Below, in pieces: positions 35,637 to 44,933 of a stretch of 64,000 bases of DNA. A program made the translations under genes and the position numbers. The notes beneath the pieces are model-generated. The model searched no databases. It was not told where the DNA came from and saw nothing but the letters and a program-made list of their open reading frames with translations. Position 1 is the first letter of the stretch. Every line of letters starts with the position of its first letter. Origin of the DNA: Clostridium cellulovorans 743B. GTDB taxonomy: Bacteria > Bacillota > Clostridia > Clostridiales > Clostridiaceae. The DNA is taken from positions 4,402,001 to 4,466,000 of the forward strand of contig NC_014393.1 in NCBI RefSeq assembly GCF_000145275.1, read 5' to 3'.

Positions 35637-36887
35637 TTATGGAACTTTAAAAGAATTTATATACTGCTTGAATTTAATTTCCCATCCAGACTCTGAATTG
35701 TGTGCTTCAACTTTACTATCTAAGTGATTTTTGATAATATAAATCTCTTCCACTGAAAGTTCTTTAAATAATTCTAACACTTCATCTTCCCAAAAACATA
35801 TACTTAACACTTCCAATAGGTCACTTAAACTATGCACCGCTTCTTTTACCATTGCAATCTTATCGCAGATAAACCTACAATCGTTTATCTCATCGATTAA
35901 ATCCCGTAACCTTTCATCATCCATAGTATCATTATCTATAAATCTACTTTCTTTTAAATCATCTTCATACTTAAAGGATAAAAATACATTATCAATATTT
36001 GCTGTAGATACGCCTACTTCAATTCTAGGGTAAATATCCATAGCTGATTTTTGAATATATTCTATATTTTCATTATCAACTATCCCTAAAATATCACATA
36101 TTCTCCTTACTGAGTTCTTTAATCCTGCTAGAGTTTCAGGTTTGGATAATTTTCTAAAAATTTCTAATAAAGTTTCCCTCTGCAGTGGAGTAATCTCTAA
36201 TTTTAATATATCCTCACCTAAAATATTAAGTCCTATAGAATTTGTTAGTATTGGATCAAAAATATTAATTAATAGTTCTTTATAATCAGAACTCTGACGA
36301 TTTAGAATATAACTAATATTATCCTTATCAAAACATCTACAAAACTCATTTTCAATAAGTAGTGCTTTTAAATATTCATTTATATATTCAATTCCCTGGA
36401 ACTTTTCTGATATAGGATTAGAAAGTTGATAATCTATGCTACAGTCTATCTTATGAGCAAAAAATCTATAATTATATTTATAAAAAAATTTACCTATTTC
36501 ATTTAATGTATCATTATATGATATATTTTCTACATCAGTTGAGCTTTTCTTAACTAATTCTAATAAATTCTTCCCTTCATCTATCAAAGAGGTTATTTTA
36601 TTCCAAGAAGCTTCTAACAAATCATTTATATCCTTTTCTATCAGTACTTCACTTACATTAGTTAGTTCTCTTAATTCTAACTCTAAGGAAAAAAAAATTG
36701 AATTTAATAATTCTTCTGCTATTTCTACTGGAATTGATGTGCTATCACCCATTGTATATCTCTCAGTGCGCTTGCCAAGAAGCTTCCATAGCTTAGCTTC
36801 AATAAGAATTCTATCTTCATCACTTATATCATTACCTATTTGGATATTATCTGAAAACGCCATTAAACTCTTGTTATTTTCCTCCAT
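35637..36887 (-). CDS. DUF6179-like protein of unknown function
   Basis: A 416-residue acidic, helical, soluble protein without signal peptide or membrane segment. I believe it belongs to the clostridial DUF6179 family, which is found next to a smaller DUF6323 protein as it is here; this is from memory of the families and not verified. No catalytic motif is evident. The start at 36887 has AGGAGG four bases upstream, and the longer frame is rejected. It forms an operon with the upstream small gene (53-base gap). Confidence 0.75.
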   Translation of the reverse strand: MEENNKSLMAFSDNIQIGNDISDEDRILIEAKLWKLLGKRTERYTMGDSTSIPVEIAEELLNSIFFSLELELRELTNVSEVLIEKDINDLLEASWNKITSLIDEGKNLLELVKKSSTDVENISYNDTLNEIGKFFYKYNYRFFAHKIDCSIDYQLSNPISEKFQGIEYINEYLKALLIENEFCRCFDKDNISYILNRQSSDYKELLINIFDPILTNSIGLNILGEDILKLEITPLQRETLLEIFRKLSKPETLAGLKNSVRRICDILGIVDNENIEYIQKSAMDIYPRIEVGVSTANIDNVFLSFKYEDDLKESRFIDNDTMDDERLRDLIDEINDCRFICDKIAMVKEAVHSLSDLLEVLSICFWEDEVLELFKELSVEEIYIIKNHLDSKVEAHNSESGWEIKFKQYINSFKVP

Positions 36888-36940
36888 AATACCTCCTGTA
36901 TTAACCTTACTAAACATAAAAAGTATCTTCTCTATATTTC

Positions 36941-37411
36941 CTAAAATTCGTGCCCGTAAATATCTGTATCATCAACTTCATATCCATATCTTGTATTTCT
37001 ACAAAGATCCTCTAAAGTAGTTCCACTTAGATACTCCAAAGAACCTTGACATTTTCCATCAAAATGTCTTTTCATAAACTCGATAAGTTCATCATCCGCT
37101 ATCTGATCCATGGCTTCATTTTTAAAGAAATAGAAGGTCTCCTGTATCTCCATTAATGTGTCTTTATAATTCTGTTGCATTATATAAGGCGAATCACAAA
37201 ATACTTCCACTATCTTTTTCAAAATTCCTTCAGAAAACTCAATTCTTCCTGTATCTTTTAATGACTTAAAACGATTTTCAACCAATTCATTAATATCTGT
37301 ATCAGATAGAGCCAAACCATATTTTATTGTTATTTCATTACATGCTCCTAGCTCAATTGCGGCTTGTTTTTTCTGTATATCTTGGAATGCTAAAACCATA
37401 TTTTTATCCAT
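36941..37411 (-). CDS. DUF6323-like small protein
   Basis: A 156-residue acidic helical protein, first gene of the two-gene unit. The segment FFKNEAMDQIADDELIEFMK and the following FDGKCQGSLEYL look like the conserved part of the DUF6323 family. The function is unknown. Conserved pairing with the DUF6179-like protein suggests that the two act together. The ATG at 37411 has AGGGG upstream; an in-frame GTG three codons earlier is less well placed. Confidence 0.75.
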   Translation of the reverse strand: MDKNMVLAFQDIQKKQAAIELGACNEITIKYGLALSDTDINELVENRFKSLKDTGRIEFSEGILKKIVEVFCDSPYIMQQNYKDTLMEIQETFYFFKNEAMDQIADDELIEFMKRHFDGKCQGSLEYLSGTTLEDLCRNTRYGYEVDDTDIYGHEF

Positions 37412-37500
37412 TATAATCACCCCTAAGCATACAGTACTCCTAACTCCAGGTCAGTACAAGACTTGAAATTCAAGTAATTTTGTGGTAATATATAATTAGA

Positions 37501-37545
37501 AAATACTTCCCAATTTTAAGAATAAATTTGGGAAGTATTTTTTAC
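37501..37545. terminator. Bidirectional terminator
   Basis: AAATACTTCCCAATTT pairs with AAATTTGGGAAGTATTT (centre near 37520), followed by T runs. It ends the AICAR transformylase transcript on the minus strand. Confidence 0.9.
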
Positions 37546-37624
37546 TTTATATTTAAGCCCTTCGACATTACTAATACTACATATTTCTAACCATAGTTAA
37601 CTTAATTGATAATATATTGCTCTG

Positions 37625-38797
37625 TTAATGGTGAAATAACCTTAAACTGGAATAAGCCATAACCATATCATATTCATCACAAGCTTTTATTACAATATCA
37701 TCTCTTATAGAACCACCAGGCTGAACAATAAATTGTACCCCACTTTCAGCAGCTCTATCAATATTATCACGAAATGGAAAGAATGCATCGGAGCCTAAGG
37801 AAACACCCTTTAAGGTTGAAAGCCACTGAGCTTTTTCTTCCTTGGTTAACCGAGTTGGCATTACCTGAAAAATCTCACTCCAGCTTGCCTTTTCCATTTC
37901 AGTTACATCATCTCTTAAAAATTGATCTATGGCATTATCTATATTAGGACGTGTCACACCTTCTTTAAACTGTAAGTTAAGCATTTTGGGATGTTGTCTT
38001 AAGTACCATATATCAGCCTTTGAGCCTGCAAGTCTAGTGCAATGAACACGAGATTGTTGACCAGCACCACAGCCAATTACTTGACCATCAAAAGCATAAC
38101 ATACAGAATTTGATTGGGTATATTTAAGAGTTATCATAGCTATAATTAAATCTCTTTTTGCTTCTTCTGGAATTTCTTTATTTTCTGTTACTATATTATT
38201 CAACATATCATAATTAACTACTATATCATTTCTCTTCTGCTCAAAGGTAATACCATAAACCTCTCTATTTTCAAGACTTTGTGGTTCATAATCAAAGTCA
38301 ATTTCAATTATGCAATAATTACCCTTTTTCTTATTCTTTAGTAACTTTAAGGCTTCTTCAGTATACCCTGGAGCAATTATTCCATCTGAAACAGACCTAC
38401 TCAAAATTTTAGCTGTTGGCAAATCAACAATATCGCTTATAGCAACCCAATCTCCAAAGGAGGACATTCTATCTGCACCTCTAGCTCTAGCATAGGCAGC
38501 TGCTACAGGAGATAAATCTATATCTTCAACAAAATATGATTTTTTCAATGCATCACTTAGGGGGAGTCCTACTGCAGCACCAGCTGGACTAACATGCTTA
38601 AAAGAAGTAGCTGCAGGCAAATCTAATGCTAGCTTTAATTCTTTAACTAATTGCCAAGAATTAAAAGCATCTAAAAAGTTAATATATCCTGGAGTTCCAT
38701 TTAGTATCTTAAATGGCATTTCTCCTTCCCTTGAATAAATTTTAGCTGGTTTTTGATGTGGATTACATCCATATTTTAAAATGAATTCTTTCATCAT
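37625..38797 (-). CDS. Stand-alone AICAR formyltransferase (PurH C-terminal type)
   Basis: A 390-residue protein matching only the transformylase part of PurH. It formylates AICAR with 10-formyltetrahydrofolate in the late purine pathway. Diagnostic motifs are TSFKHVSPAGAAVGLPL, with the catalytic Lys-His, SVCYAFDGQVIGCGAGQQSR and DAFFPFRDNIDRAAESG followed by QPGGSIRDD. The MGS-like IMP cyclohydrolase domain (about 200 residues) that is normally fused at the N-terminus is absent, so cyclisation must be supplied by another protein. The start has GGAGG. An IS200-type element ends 93 bases upstream, so its promoter is short or provided by that element. Confidence 0.92.
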   Translation of the reverse strand: MMKEFILKYGCNPHQKPAKIYSREGEMPFKILNGTPGYINFLDAFNSWQLVKELKLALDLPAATSFKHVSPAGAAVGLPLSDALKKSYFVEDIDLSPVAAAYARARGADRMSSFGDWVAISDIVDLPTAKILSRSVSDGIIAPGYTEEALKLLKNKKKGNYCIIEIDFDYEPQSLENREVYGITFEQKRNDIVVNYDMLNNIVTENKEIPEEAKRDLIIAMITLKYTQSNSVCYAFDGQVIGCGAGQQSRVHCTRLAGSKADIWYLRQHPKMLNLQFKEGVTRPNIDNAIDQFLRDDVTEMEKASWSEIFQVMPTRLTKEEKAQWLSTLKGVSLGSDAFFPFRDNIDRAAESGVQFIVQPGGSIRDDIVIKACDEYDMVMAYSSLRLFHH

Positions 38798-38889
38798 TTA
38801 ACACCTCCATAATTATATTAAAAAGCTTAAAGCTATCTTGTTGCAGATTATCCACAGCAACCTTAGCAACCTCTTTTCTAAATAATCAG

Positions 38890-39610
38890 GACCACCCGTC
38901 AAACGGGTGGTTTGCTTTAGCCCTATAAGGGCATGTTACTGGCCGTGCTACTCGCACATTGAGCGGTTTGCCAACCGCATACCTTTACTGGCTGCACCTA
39001 AAAGGTGCTTTATTTTTTGCCTTTGTTTACTGATTCACCCGTAAACGGGTCAATAAATTCTTTCAAGCTCATTTGTTCATATGCTAAATCTTCCTGTATT
39101 TGATTCTTTATGTATTCTTCTATTATCTTTTTGTTTCTTCCAACTATATCAACGTAATAGCCTTTACACCAAAATTGCCTATTCCTATATTTATATTTCA
39201 AATTTGCATGTCTGTCAAAAATCATCAATGAACTCTTACCTTTCAAATACCCCATAAACTGAGAGACACTTAACTTCGGAGGTATACTTACAAGCATATG
39301 TATATGATCCTTACATGCATTTGCTTCAATAATTTCTACTCCTTTATATTCACATAACTTTCTAAGTATTACCCCTATATCCGCTTTTATTTTTCCATAT
39401 ATGATTTGTCTCCTATACTTTGGTGCGAAGACTATGTGATATTTACAATTCCATTTACTATGTGCTAAACTACTATTATCCATTACGGATATACCTCCTT
39501 TGTACTTTTGGTTGTGGTCGGCAAACCTACTACCATTTTACATTGGAGGTATTCTTTTTTTCTACTCATCGCTAGAAGCTTTTTAGAACCACAGGTAAAA
39601 CCTGTGGTAT
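38890..39610 (-). mobile_element. IS200/IS605-family insertion sequence with tnpA only
   Basis: An element of about 720 bases. One end has the hairpin CCACCCGT/ACGGGTGG (38892-38910) followed by GCCCTATAAGGGC and other small stems. The other end has ACCACAGGT/ACCTGTGGT (39588-39608). The enclosed gene is a TnpA transposase and there is no tnpB, as in the IS200 group. Subterminal hairpins rather than terminal inverted repeats are the family mark. Exact ends are estimated from the hairpins. It sits between the GH5 and AICAR transformylase genes. Confidence 0.85.
39010..39483 (-). CDS. tnpA: IS200/IS605-family transposase TnpA (HUH/Y1)
   Basis: A 157-residue single-strand transposase. The HUH metal motif is ACKDHIHMLVSIPP and the nucleophilic tyrosine lies in WCKGYYVDIVGRNKK, with the following helix IIEEYIKNQ. 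CKYHIVFAPKYRRQIIYGK is the family N-terminus. The protein cuts and joins single-stranded element ends at hairpins. It appears full length and intact, so the element may be mobile. RBS: AAAGGAGG. Confidence 0.96.
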   Translation of the reverse strand: MDNSSLAHSKWNCKYHIVFAPKYRRQIIYGKIKADIGVILRKLCEYKGVEIIEANACKDHIHMLVSIPPKLSVSQFMGYLKGKSSLMIFDRHANLKYKYRNRQFWCKGYYVDIVGRNKKIIEEYIKNQIQEDLAYEQMSLKEFIDPFTGESVNKGKK

Positions 39611-39622
39611 TCGTAAAACAAT

Positions 39623-39655
39623 AAAAAGTCTGGATAAATATTAATTTACCCAGAC
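39623..39655 (-). terminator. Terminator of the GH5 gene
   Basis: On the minus strand GTCTGG pairs with CCAGAC (39650-39655 with 39628-39633), the stem is extended by TAAAT/ATTTA, and five T follow. It lies between the GH5 stop and the end of the IS200 element. Confidence 0.85.
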
Positions 39656-39729
39656 GGTCGATACTTTTCTAAAATCCTGCTCCCTATGGTTAATTCCATT
39701 TCCGCCAGTTGCAAGATTATTTTATTATT

Positions 39730-41403
39730 TTATTTAGTAAACTTTATATTGTCTAAAGAAATATTATCTGAATTTGAACCAACAAATAGAATCATATTTG
39801 TTACTACACTATCAGCAGCATCTGTAGCTATAGTATTGAAATTTGGACTATCGTTTGTAGAAATGGTCAAAGTTGCTTTATAGGTTCCATCAGTTTGTGC
39901 TACAAAGTTGTTTGTCCAAACACGTATAGCTCTTGTAGGATTTCCCCAACCGTGAGTACTACTTTGTGGGATAGCTGCGATTGATACATTTACAGGTGTT
40001 GGAGCTATAACATCCATTGTTAGTTTTGTGTCTCCATATATATTTATACTTTGTCCCCAGATATCAGCTGAAATGCGGACATTGGCCCAAAAGTTTCCTT
40101 CAGATAAATCATTACTACCCTTACTATTAAGATTGCTGATTTTTAAAGCATTGTTAGCATTTTCAACATTAATAGCAGTTATTGGACTATCTGGATTTAC
40201 ACCAAAACCTTGTGTAGTACCGTCATTAAAGTCCCAAAAGCCTGAAGAAAAGTCTTTCGGTGCTGTTGGTTGGTTTGTTACAGGATCAACTGGTGTAGCA
40301 TAATAAGCTCCCTTAATACGAGCACGTACATATTGACCTGAAGTGGTTAATTCATTATCTGCCCATAACTTATCAGAACCTGGATCAAGACTTGTTAAAC
40401 TATTAAGTGCAGCTGCTTTTTCATCCTTGTTACTTATTGAAAAGTTACACCAGCTTATGTTGTTTCCATTTAAGAAATCTAGCCACGCATCTGCTTTAGC
40501 TAGGTAAGGTCCAGTAGTACCAGTAGCTAAACTAGTTCCCCATTCTGTTGCAAAAACAGCAGCTCCATGGTTAAGAGCATATCTTACATTGCTCATAGCA
40601 TTATCTCTATTAGTGTCTACAGTTGATATTGGATTAGTACCACTATAAAAATGTACAGAATACATTGTATTTGAGTCATTAATAGGATTATCTGCAGCTA
40701 AATCAGGTCTTTGACTCCAGAATGGATTTCCTACGATGATAAGATTCTCATTTCCCTTGTTTCTAAGTAATTGTACTATAGGAGTTGCATATGATTTTAC
40801 CTGAGCCCAACCAGTTGCATCATTCGTTACTCCACCATTTTCACCATTAGGTTCATTACACAACTCATAAATTATATTTTTATTATTTGGATATAGTGTA
40901 GAAATATCATTAAAGAAGCTTTGCGCGCCTGAATATACGCTAGCATTTGGATCTCCCGGATTCATCATATGCCAATCTACAATAACGTACATATCATTTG
41001 CAATTGCATAGTTTATTCCGTTGATGACAGTTTGTTTAACTGATGGGTTTGTTGCATATCCCCCTTCAGCAACATACATAGCAAGACGAATTACATTAGA
41101 ATTCCAATCATTAGAAAGGGCTGCAAAAGCATTATTATTAACTACCCCAGGAAACCATTGTAGACCATGGGTACTCATACCTCTCAATTGAATTGGATTT
41201 CCATCTTTATCACATAGAGTTTTTATACCATTTTTGTTTAGTAGTTGTAATTTACCTCCAACAGAAGGTTTTTTAACATTAGCATTTCCAGTTAAATTAG
41301 AATAAGTTGTTTCTGCTGCAACATTTATATTTGGGACTAATGCCATCAACATAGCACCGGCTGCAACAATAGAAAGTATCTTCTTTTTTACATTATTAAA
41401 CAT
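39730..41403 (-). CDS. Secreted GH5 endoglucanase with CBM17/28-like module (EngF-like)
   Basis: A 557-residue secreted endoglucanase. The signal peptide ends near residue 30 (LSIVAAGAMLMALVPNINVAA). The GH5 catalytic domain (about 50-370) has acid/base Glu184 in YELCNEPNGE and nucleophile Glu287 in AVFATEWGTS, together with IVDWHMMNPGD. Residues about 385-557 form a cellulose-binding module like CBM17/28 (FWDFNDGTTQGFGVN, ending NISLDNIKFTK). No dockerin is present, so it is a free, non-cellulosomal enzyme that binds amorphous cellulose. Length and layout match C. cellulovorans EngF as I recall it; identity is not verified. RBS: AAGGAGG. Confidence 0.93.
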   Translation of the reverse strand: MFNNVKKKILSIVAAGAMLMALVPNINVAAETTYSNLTGNANVKKPSVGGKLQLLNKNGIKTLCDKDGNPIQLRGMSTHGLQWFPGVVNNNAFAALSNDWNSNVIRLAMYVAEGGYATNPSVKQTVINGINYAIANDMYVIVDWHMMNPGDPNASVYSGAQSFFNDISTLYPNNKNIIYELCNEPNGENGGVTNDATGWAQVKSYATPIVQLLRNKGNENLIIVGNPFWSQRPDLAADNPINDSNTMYSVHFYSGTNPISTVDTNRDNAMSNVRYALNHGAAVFATEWGTSLATGTTGPYLAKADAWLDFLNGNNISWCNFSISNKDEKAAALNSLTSLDPGSDKLWADNELTTSGQYVRARIKGAYYATPVDPVTNQPTAPKDFSSGFWDFNDGTTQGFGVNPDSPITAINVENANNALKISNLNSKGSNDLSEGNFWANVRISADIWGQSINIYGDTKLTMDVIAPTPVNVSIAAIPQSSTHGWGNPTRAIRVWTNNFVAQTDGTYKATLTISTNDSPNFNTIATDAADSVVTNMILFVGSNSDNISLDNIKFTK

Positions 41404-41961
41404 AATGTCCTCCTTAAATCTTGTGTAATTTAAATTTTAAAATAGTAATATAGTATGTTGGTATATAGTGGTTTTCTAATTAAGTTAGGATAAAATTTTG
41501 TATAAATAAATTGGCATGCTTAATTTATTTAACCTTTAACCCCTTAACTAACAATTCCACATTTTGATTATTTATACAAATAGCTATCTGTATTTTTACT
41601 CTTTATATGCATCATAAAGGTATGCTATACATTCTACTCCTTCATACATTCATTGTAAACCATGGTATAGGTTTACAAATGAAAATTTATTTTATATATT
41701 TTTTTTACAATTTGAATGAAACCTTTCCAATTACTTATTATGGATATGATGTATATAAAAGTATATGGTGTTTTTATATTTGAGTAATTATTATTTATGC
41801 TAAGATACTCTAGACATTTAAATATATTTAATATTTATGCAATATAGTATGTATATGTATACTCTCTGTTATCAAAACTACATCGAGTTTCTAAAAAAAT
41901 ATTAAAAGATCGATCTATGTAGTCTATGGATACTCTTCATTTGAACCTATATATTTGAAAA
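41404..41961. other. Intergenic region upstream of the GH5 gene
   Basis: No gene is seen in about 560 bases. It must contain the GH5 promoter on the minus strand. Small palindromes such as AAACCATGGTATAGGTTT near 41655-41675 are present but no clear operator stands out. Confidence 0.5.
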
Positions 41962-41987
41962 GCTCTTGTGAGTAAACCCACAAGAGC
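41962..41987 (-). terminator. Terminator of the sigma factor/beta-propeller operon
   Basis: GCTCTTGTG (41962-41970) pairs with CACAAGAGC (41979-41987). On the minus strand it is followed by TTTTC. It lies 70 bases after the stop codon. Confidence 0.88.
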
Positions 41988-42057
41988 CAAGAAGCTTTAA
42001 TCAGTTAAATACAATTTTAACTGTATCTTATATAGTTTTTGTTTTTAGACTTATATA

Positions 42058-44043
42058 TCAATATCTTAATTCATCTAATTTATTTATCGTCTTAATATCA
42101 TAACTCTGTATGTTATTATTAGTTACTGCATATAACTTATCTTTAAGAGCGAAAATTCTATCACCCTCATACCAGTACTCTGAACTGGAGTCCAACTTAA
42201 TATAGCTTAAGTTTTGTATACCGCTATTTATATCTACCTTAAATATATAAAATCCTTTATTATTATTGTTATAACTATAATCAGTAACAGGAAAACCTAC
42301 TAAATTATTCTCCTTATTAAAGAAAAATGCTTTATGATTATTTAAAGCCTCTGAGTAAATATACTCTGATCCTATTATCTCCTTATACATTTCTTTAGGA
42401 TTTTGCTTATCACTAACATCATAGAGAGAAAGTTTAATTCCACTTCTCTTTACAAATTCATCATTGCCCTCAATTTCCTTTGTATCATTTCCAAGTCCAA
42501 TTAAGTGGTTTTCATCATAAGGATGGAGATAACTACTAAAACCTGGTATCTTTAATTCACCAAGAATCTTTGGTAAAGTAGCATCGCTTAAATCAATTAC
42601 AAACAAAGGATCTGTGTTTTTAAAGGTAACCATATAGCCTTTATCCTCTTGGAATCTAACGGAATATATTTTCTCACCTTTAGCCAAGTGCTCTAATTTA
42701 CCCTTAAGCTGTAATTTATCGTCTAATATATAGATGTTATTATCTTGATCTTTTATATCGTTTTGAAAATTAGTAGTTGCTATTCTAAATGTATTATCAT
42801 ATTCATCCATAGAGAATTGATTTAATACATATCCTGATACAGAATTTTTTGCTACAAAAGCTACTCCATCCTCTGTATATTTAAATTTATAAATAGTAGT
42901 TTCAGGGTTTGTCGGAATCATTATGTCTTTAGTTGTAGCCATCTCTTTTCCATCAATATTTTCATAGCTTTGTCCAATCAAATATAAATTCTCCATAGAT
43001 GAGTAGATATTACTGGTGTCTCCCAACATAGTATAGTTGTTTATTGTTCCTTTAGCCATGTCTATAGTTGATATTGTAACAAAAGCACTTGGATTCATTC
43101 CTGGAAGATAACATATATCTTCCAAAGAAATTTCTGTTGTAACTTTTTTTCCTGTGGTATCTTCACAAGTTATTTTAGGCAATATATTTTCCTTAGCTTT
43201 TTCTTGCTCTGTTGATGGAAGACCATAAACTGGGTATGGGTATTTTGAAGTTATAAAATAAAGCTTATCTCCAATCATTCTTTCCCTTACAAAATTTCCA
43301 TCGATATTATAAGCCTGTTCTAAAGTAATGTTATTTTTATCTCTAATATTATAGATTTTAACAATACTACTGTCCCCTGCTTCAATTTGATATCCTTCAA
43401 CTATAAGTTTATCGCCCTTAATAAATAGATTCATTATGCTACTGTGACCACTATCACTAAATACTATTTCTTTAGTTTTTTCTAGTTTTCCAGCTGAATT
43501 AGTTTTTGTGATAATAACCTTGGCTATACTACTATTATTTTCATAGCTATTCTTTCCATAGTAAATATATTCTCCATCAGTTTGAACTATATCGCCTTCT
43601 TCGACTCCTTGAACTTGATTATTTGTAGTGACATTTTCAGATTTACCTGTATCCTGCATGTTACCAGTAAGCATATCTGCTGTACCTCCAGTAGCAATTT
43701 CTGTACTCTTACTTACAACCCCACCATATCTACTGCTGCTTGAATATTGTTTTAAGATTGCTTCAAGATTATCAAAATCATTAATCTTCGGTAATTCCTC
43801 AAAATCACTAACAGATGTTATGGTTATATCATTAGAAACAAAATCCTTATGACTTAGACTAACTTGATTTTTTATAATAAATGAAGTACCTACTACCACA
43901 GCTAGAGAAGCAGCTAAAAGAGAAACTCTATTTGTTTTCTTGCTTCTTTTAGCCTTTCTTATGCCTTTCTCTATAGCAAAATCTAACTCCTTTGGTATCT
44001 CAACATCTTCAAAAGAATTTTTCAAATTTTTTTCATCTATCAT
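42058..44043 (-). CDS. Membrane-anchored beta-propeller protein coupled to an ECF sigma factor
   Basis: A 661-residue protein with a short cytoplasmic N-terminus (1-38, Lys-rich), one membrane segment (NRVSLLAASLAVVVGTSFII, 38-57) and a large outer part resembling the secreted C-terminal beta-propeller family (PF09826), with repeated hydrophobic strand segments such as IVQTDGEYIYYGKN and GDKLYFITSKYPYP. Its ATG overlaps the stop of the sigma factor gene as ATGA. This places it in the usual position of an anti-sigma factor, with the propeller as an extracellular sensor. The family match is fairly clear; anti-sigma function is inferred. Confidence 0.82.
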   Translation of the reverse strand: MIDEKNLKNSFEDVEIPKELDFAIEKGIRKAKRSKKTNRVSLLAASLAVVVGTSFIIKNQVSLSHKDFVSNDITITSVSDFEELPKINDFDNLEAILKQYSSSSRYGGVVSKSTEIATGGTADMLTGNMQDTGKSENVTTNNQVQGVEEGDIVQTDGEYIYYGKNSYENNSSIAKVIITKTNSAGKLEKTKEIVFSDSGHSSIMNLFIKGDKLIVEGYQIEAGDSSIVKIYNIRDKNNITLEQAYNIDGNFVRERMIGDKLYFITSKYPYPVYGLPSTEQEKAKENILPKITCEDTTGKKVTTEISLEDICYLPGMNPSAFVTISTIDMAKGTINNYTMLGDTSNIYSSMENLYLIGQSYENIDGKEMATTKDIMIPTNPETTIYKFKYTEDGVAFVAKNSVSGYVLNQFSMDEYDNTFRIATTNFQNDIKDQDNNIYILDDKLQLKGKLEHLAKGEKIYSVRFQEDKGYMVTFKNTDPLFVIDLSDATLPKILGELKIPGFSSYLHPYDENHLIGLGNDTKEIEGNDEFVKRSGIKLSLYDVSDKQNPKEMYKEIIGSEYIYSEALNNHKAFFFNKENNLVGFPVTDYSYNNNNKGFYIFKVDINSGIQNLSYIKLDSSSEYWYEGDRIFALKDKLYAVTNNNIQSYDIKTINKLDELRY

Positions 44044-44564
44044 AGCAACTCCTCCTTAAACTCTACTCTAAGTGTCTTTAAAGCCTTATGTAAATTTGTT
44101 TTTACTGTACCAATTGGCATTTGGAGAGTCTGTGAAATTTCCTCACAGGTAAAGTTTTGATAATATTTAAGTATTATAATAGTCTTTAAATTTTCACTAA
44201 GGTTTTGTATAGCTCTTTGGATGTCTATAATTTCTTCTCTATTTTCCTCTAATTTTAAACTTCTTCCTGTATCATCGGATAAATAAGTAACCTTACTATT
44301 CTTTTTTACATGATCTATAGATGTGTTTATTAATATCCTAGTTAACCATGTATTAAAAAATCTTGGCTCCTTTAATTTTTTAATATTTTTATAAGCTTTA
44401 TATACTGTCTCTTGCACTATATCTAAAGCATCTTCTTTGCTTTTAACATAGCTATATGCAGTAACATACAGTGTTTCTTTCTTTTCATAAATTAATGTTG
44501 AAAAAGCCTCTTCATCCCCCTTTTGTGCTAGCTTAACCTTTTCTTCTATATTCAAAATTCTCAC
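44040..44564 (-). CDS. ECF-type RNA polymerase sigma factor
   Basis: A protein of about 174 residues with both ECF regions. Region 2 includes EALIYEKKETLYVTAYSYVK-like sequence and SKEDALDIVQETVYKAYKNI. Region 4 is LSENLKTIIILKYYQNFTCE followed by the helix-turn-helix ISQTLQMPIGTVKTNLHKAL. It should direct a small stress or envelope regulon controlled by the beta-propeller partner. The start is either GTG at 44564 or TTG at 44555; GGGGTGAG better fits the TTG. There is no ATG. Autoregulation is common in this class but I could not identify the promoter. Confidence 0.9.
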   Translation of the reverse strand: MRILNIEEKVKLAQKGDEEAFSTLIYEKKETLYVTAYSYVKSKEDALDIVQETVYKAYKNIKKLKEPRFFNTWLTRILINTSIDHVKKNSKVTYLSDDTGRSLKLEENREEIIDIQRAIQNLSENLKTIIILKYYQNFTCEEISQTLQMPIGTVKTNLHKALKTLRVEFKEELL

Positions 44565-44933
44565 CCCAACTTTTTTAATTATGTAATAATCTCACCGTTT
44601 TGAAATAATCCCCCTCTTCTTTATACCATGATATCACAGATTATTTTTTACTTATATTTATTAGACGGTAGATTTGCCGATATGGTTTTTAATTTAGATT
44701 GCATTTTATTACAATTTATCTATTTGAATTAAATAACGTTATGATATAATTGGTACATAGAGTTAAAATTGTATTTATTGTCAGAATATTGACTAAAAAA
44801 CTTACTAAAAGAAGATTATTAGAATTTAGAATGATTACATATGTCTCACTTTAAAGAGGCTTTAATAATGGAACTTCTATATTATTAAAAACTTTATAAA
44901 ACACAATTTTTATAAAAGGAGTAAATAAAACCG
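44565..44933. other. Intergenic region between the divergent sigma factor and radical SAM operons
   Basis: No gene is found. It contains the plus-strand promoter at 44724-44750 and a leader of about 180 bases before the first maturase. I searched the leader for a short precursor gene and found only frames of fewer than ten codons. Confidence 0.6.
44724..44750 (+). promoter_or_regulatory. Probable promoter of the radical SAM operon
   Basis: TTGAAT (44724-44729), a 15-base spacer and TATAAT (44745-44750). The spacer is a little short of the optimal 17. It is about 180 bases upstream of the first maturase start. Confidence 0.5.

Noticed and set aside
38890..39010. IS200 end hairpins as a riboswitch for the AICAR transformylase
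   Set aside because: They belong to the insertion sequence end, repeated at 47648, and lack any purine riboswitch core.
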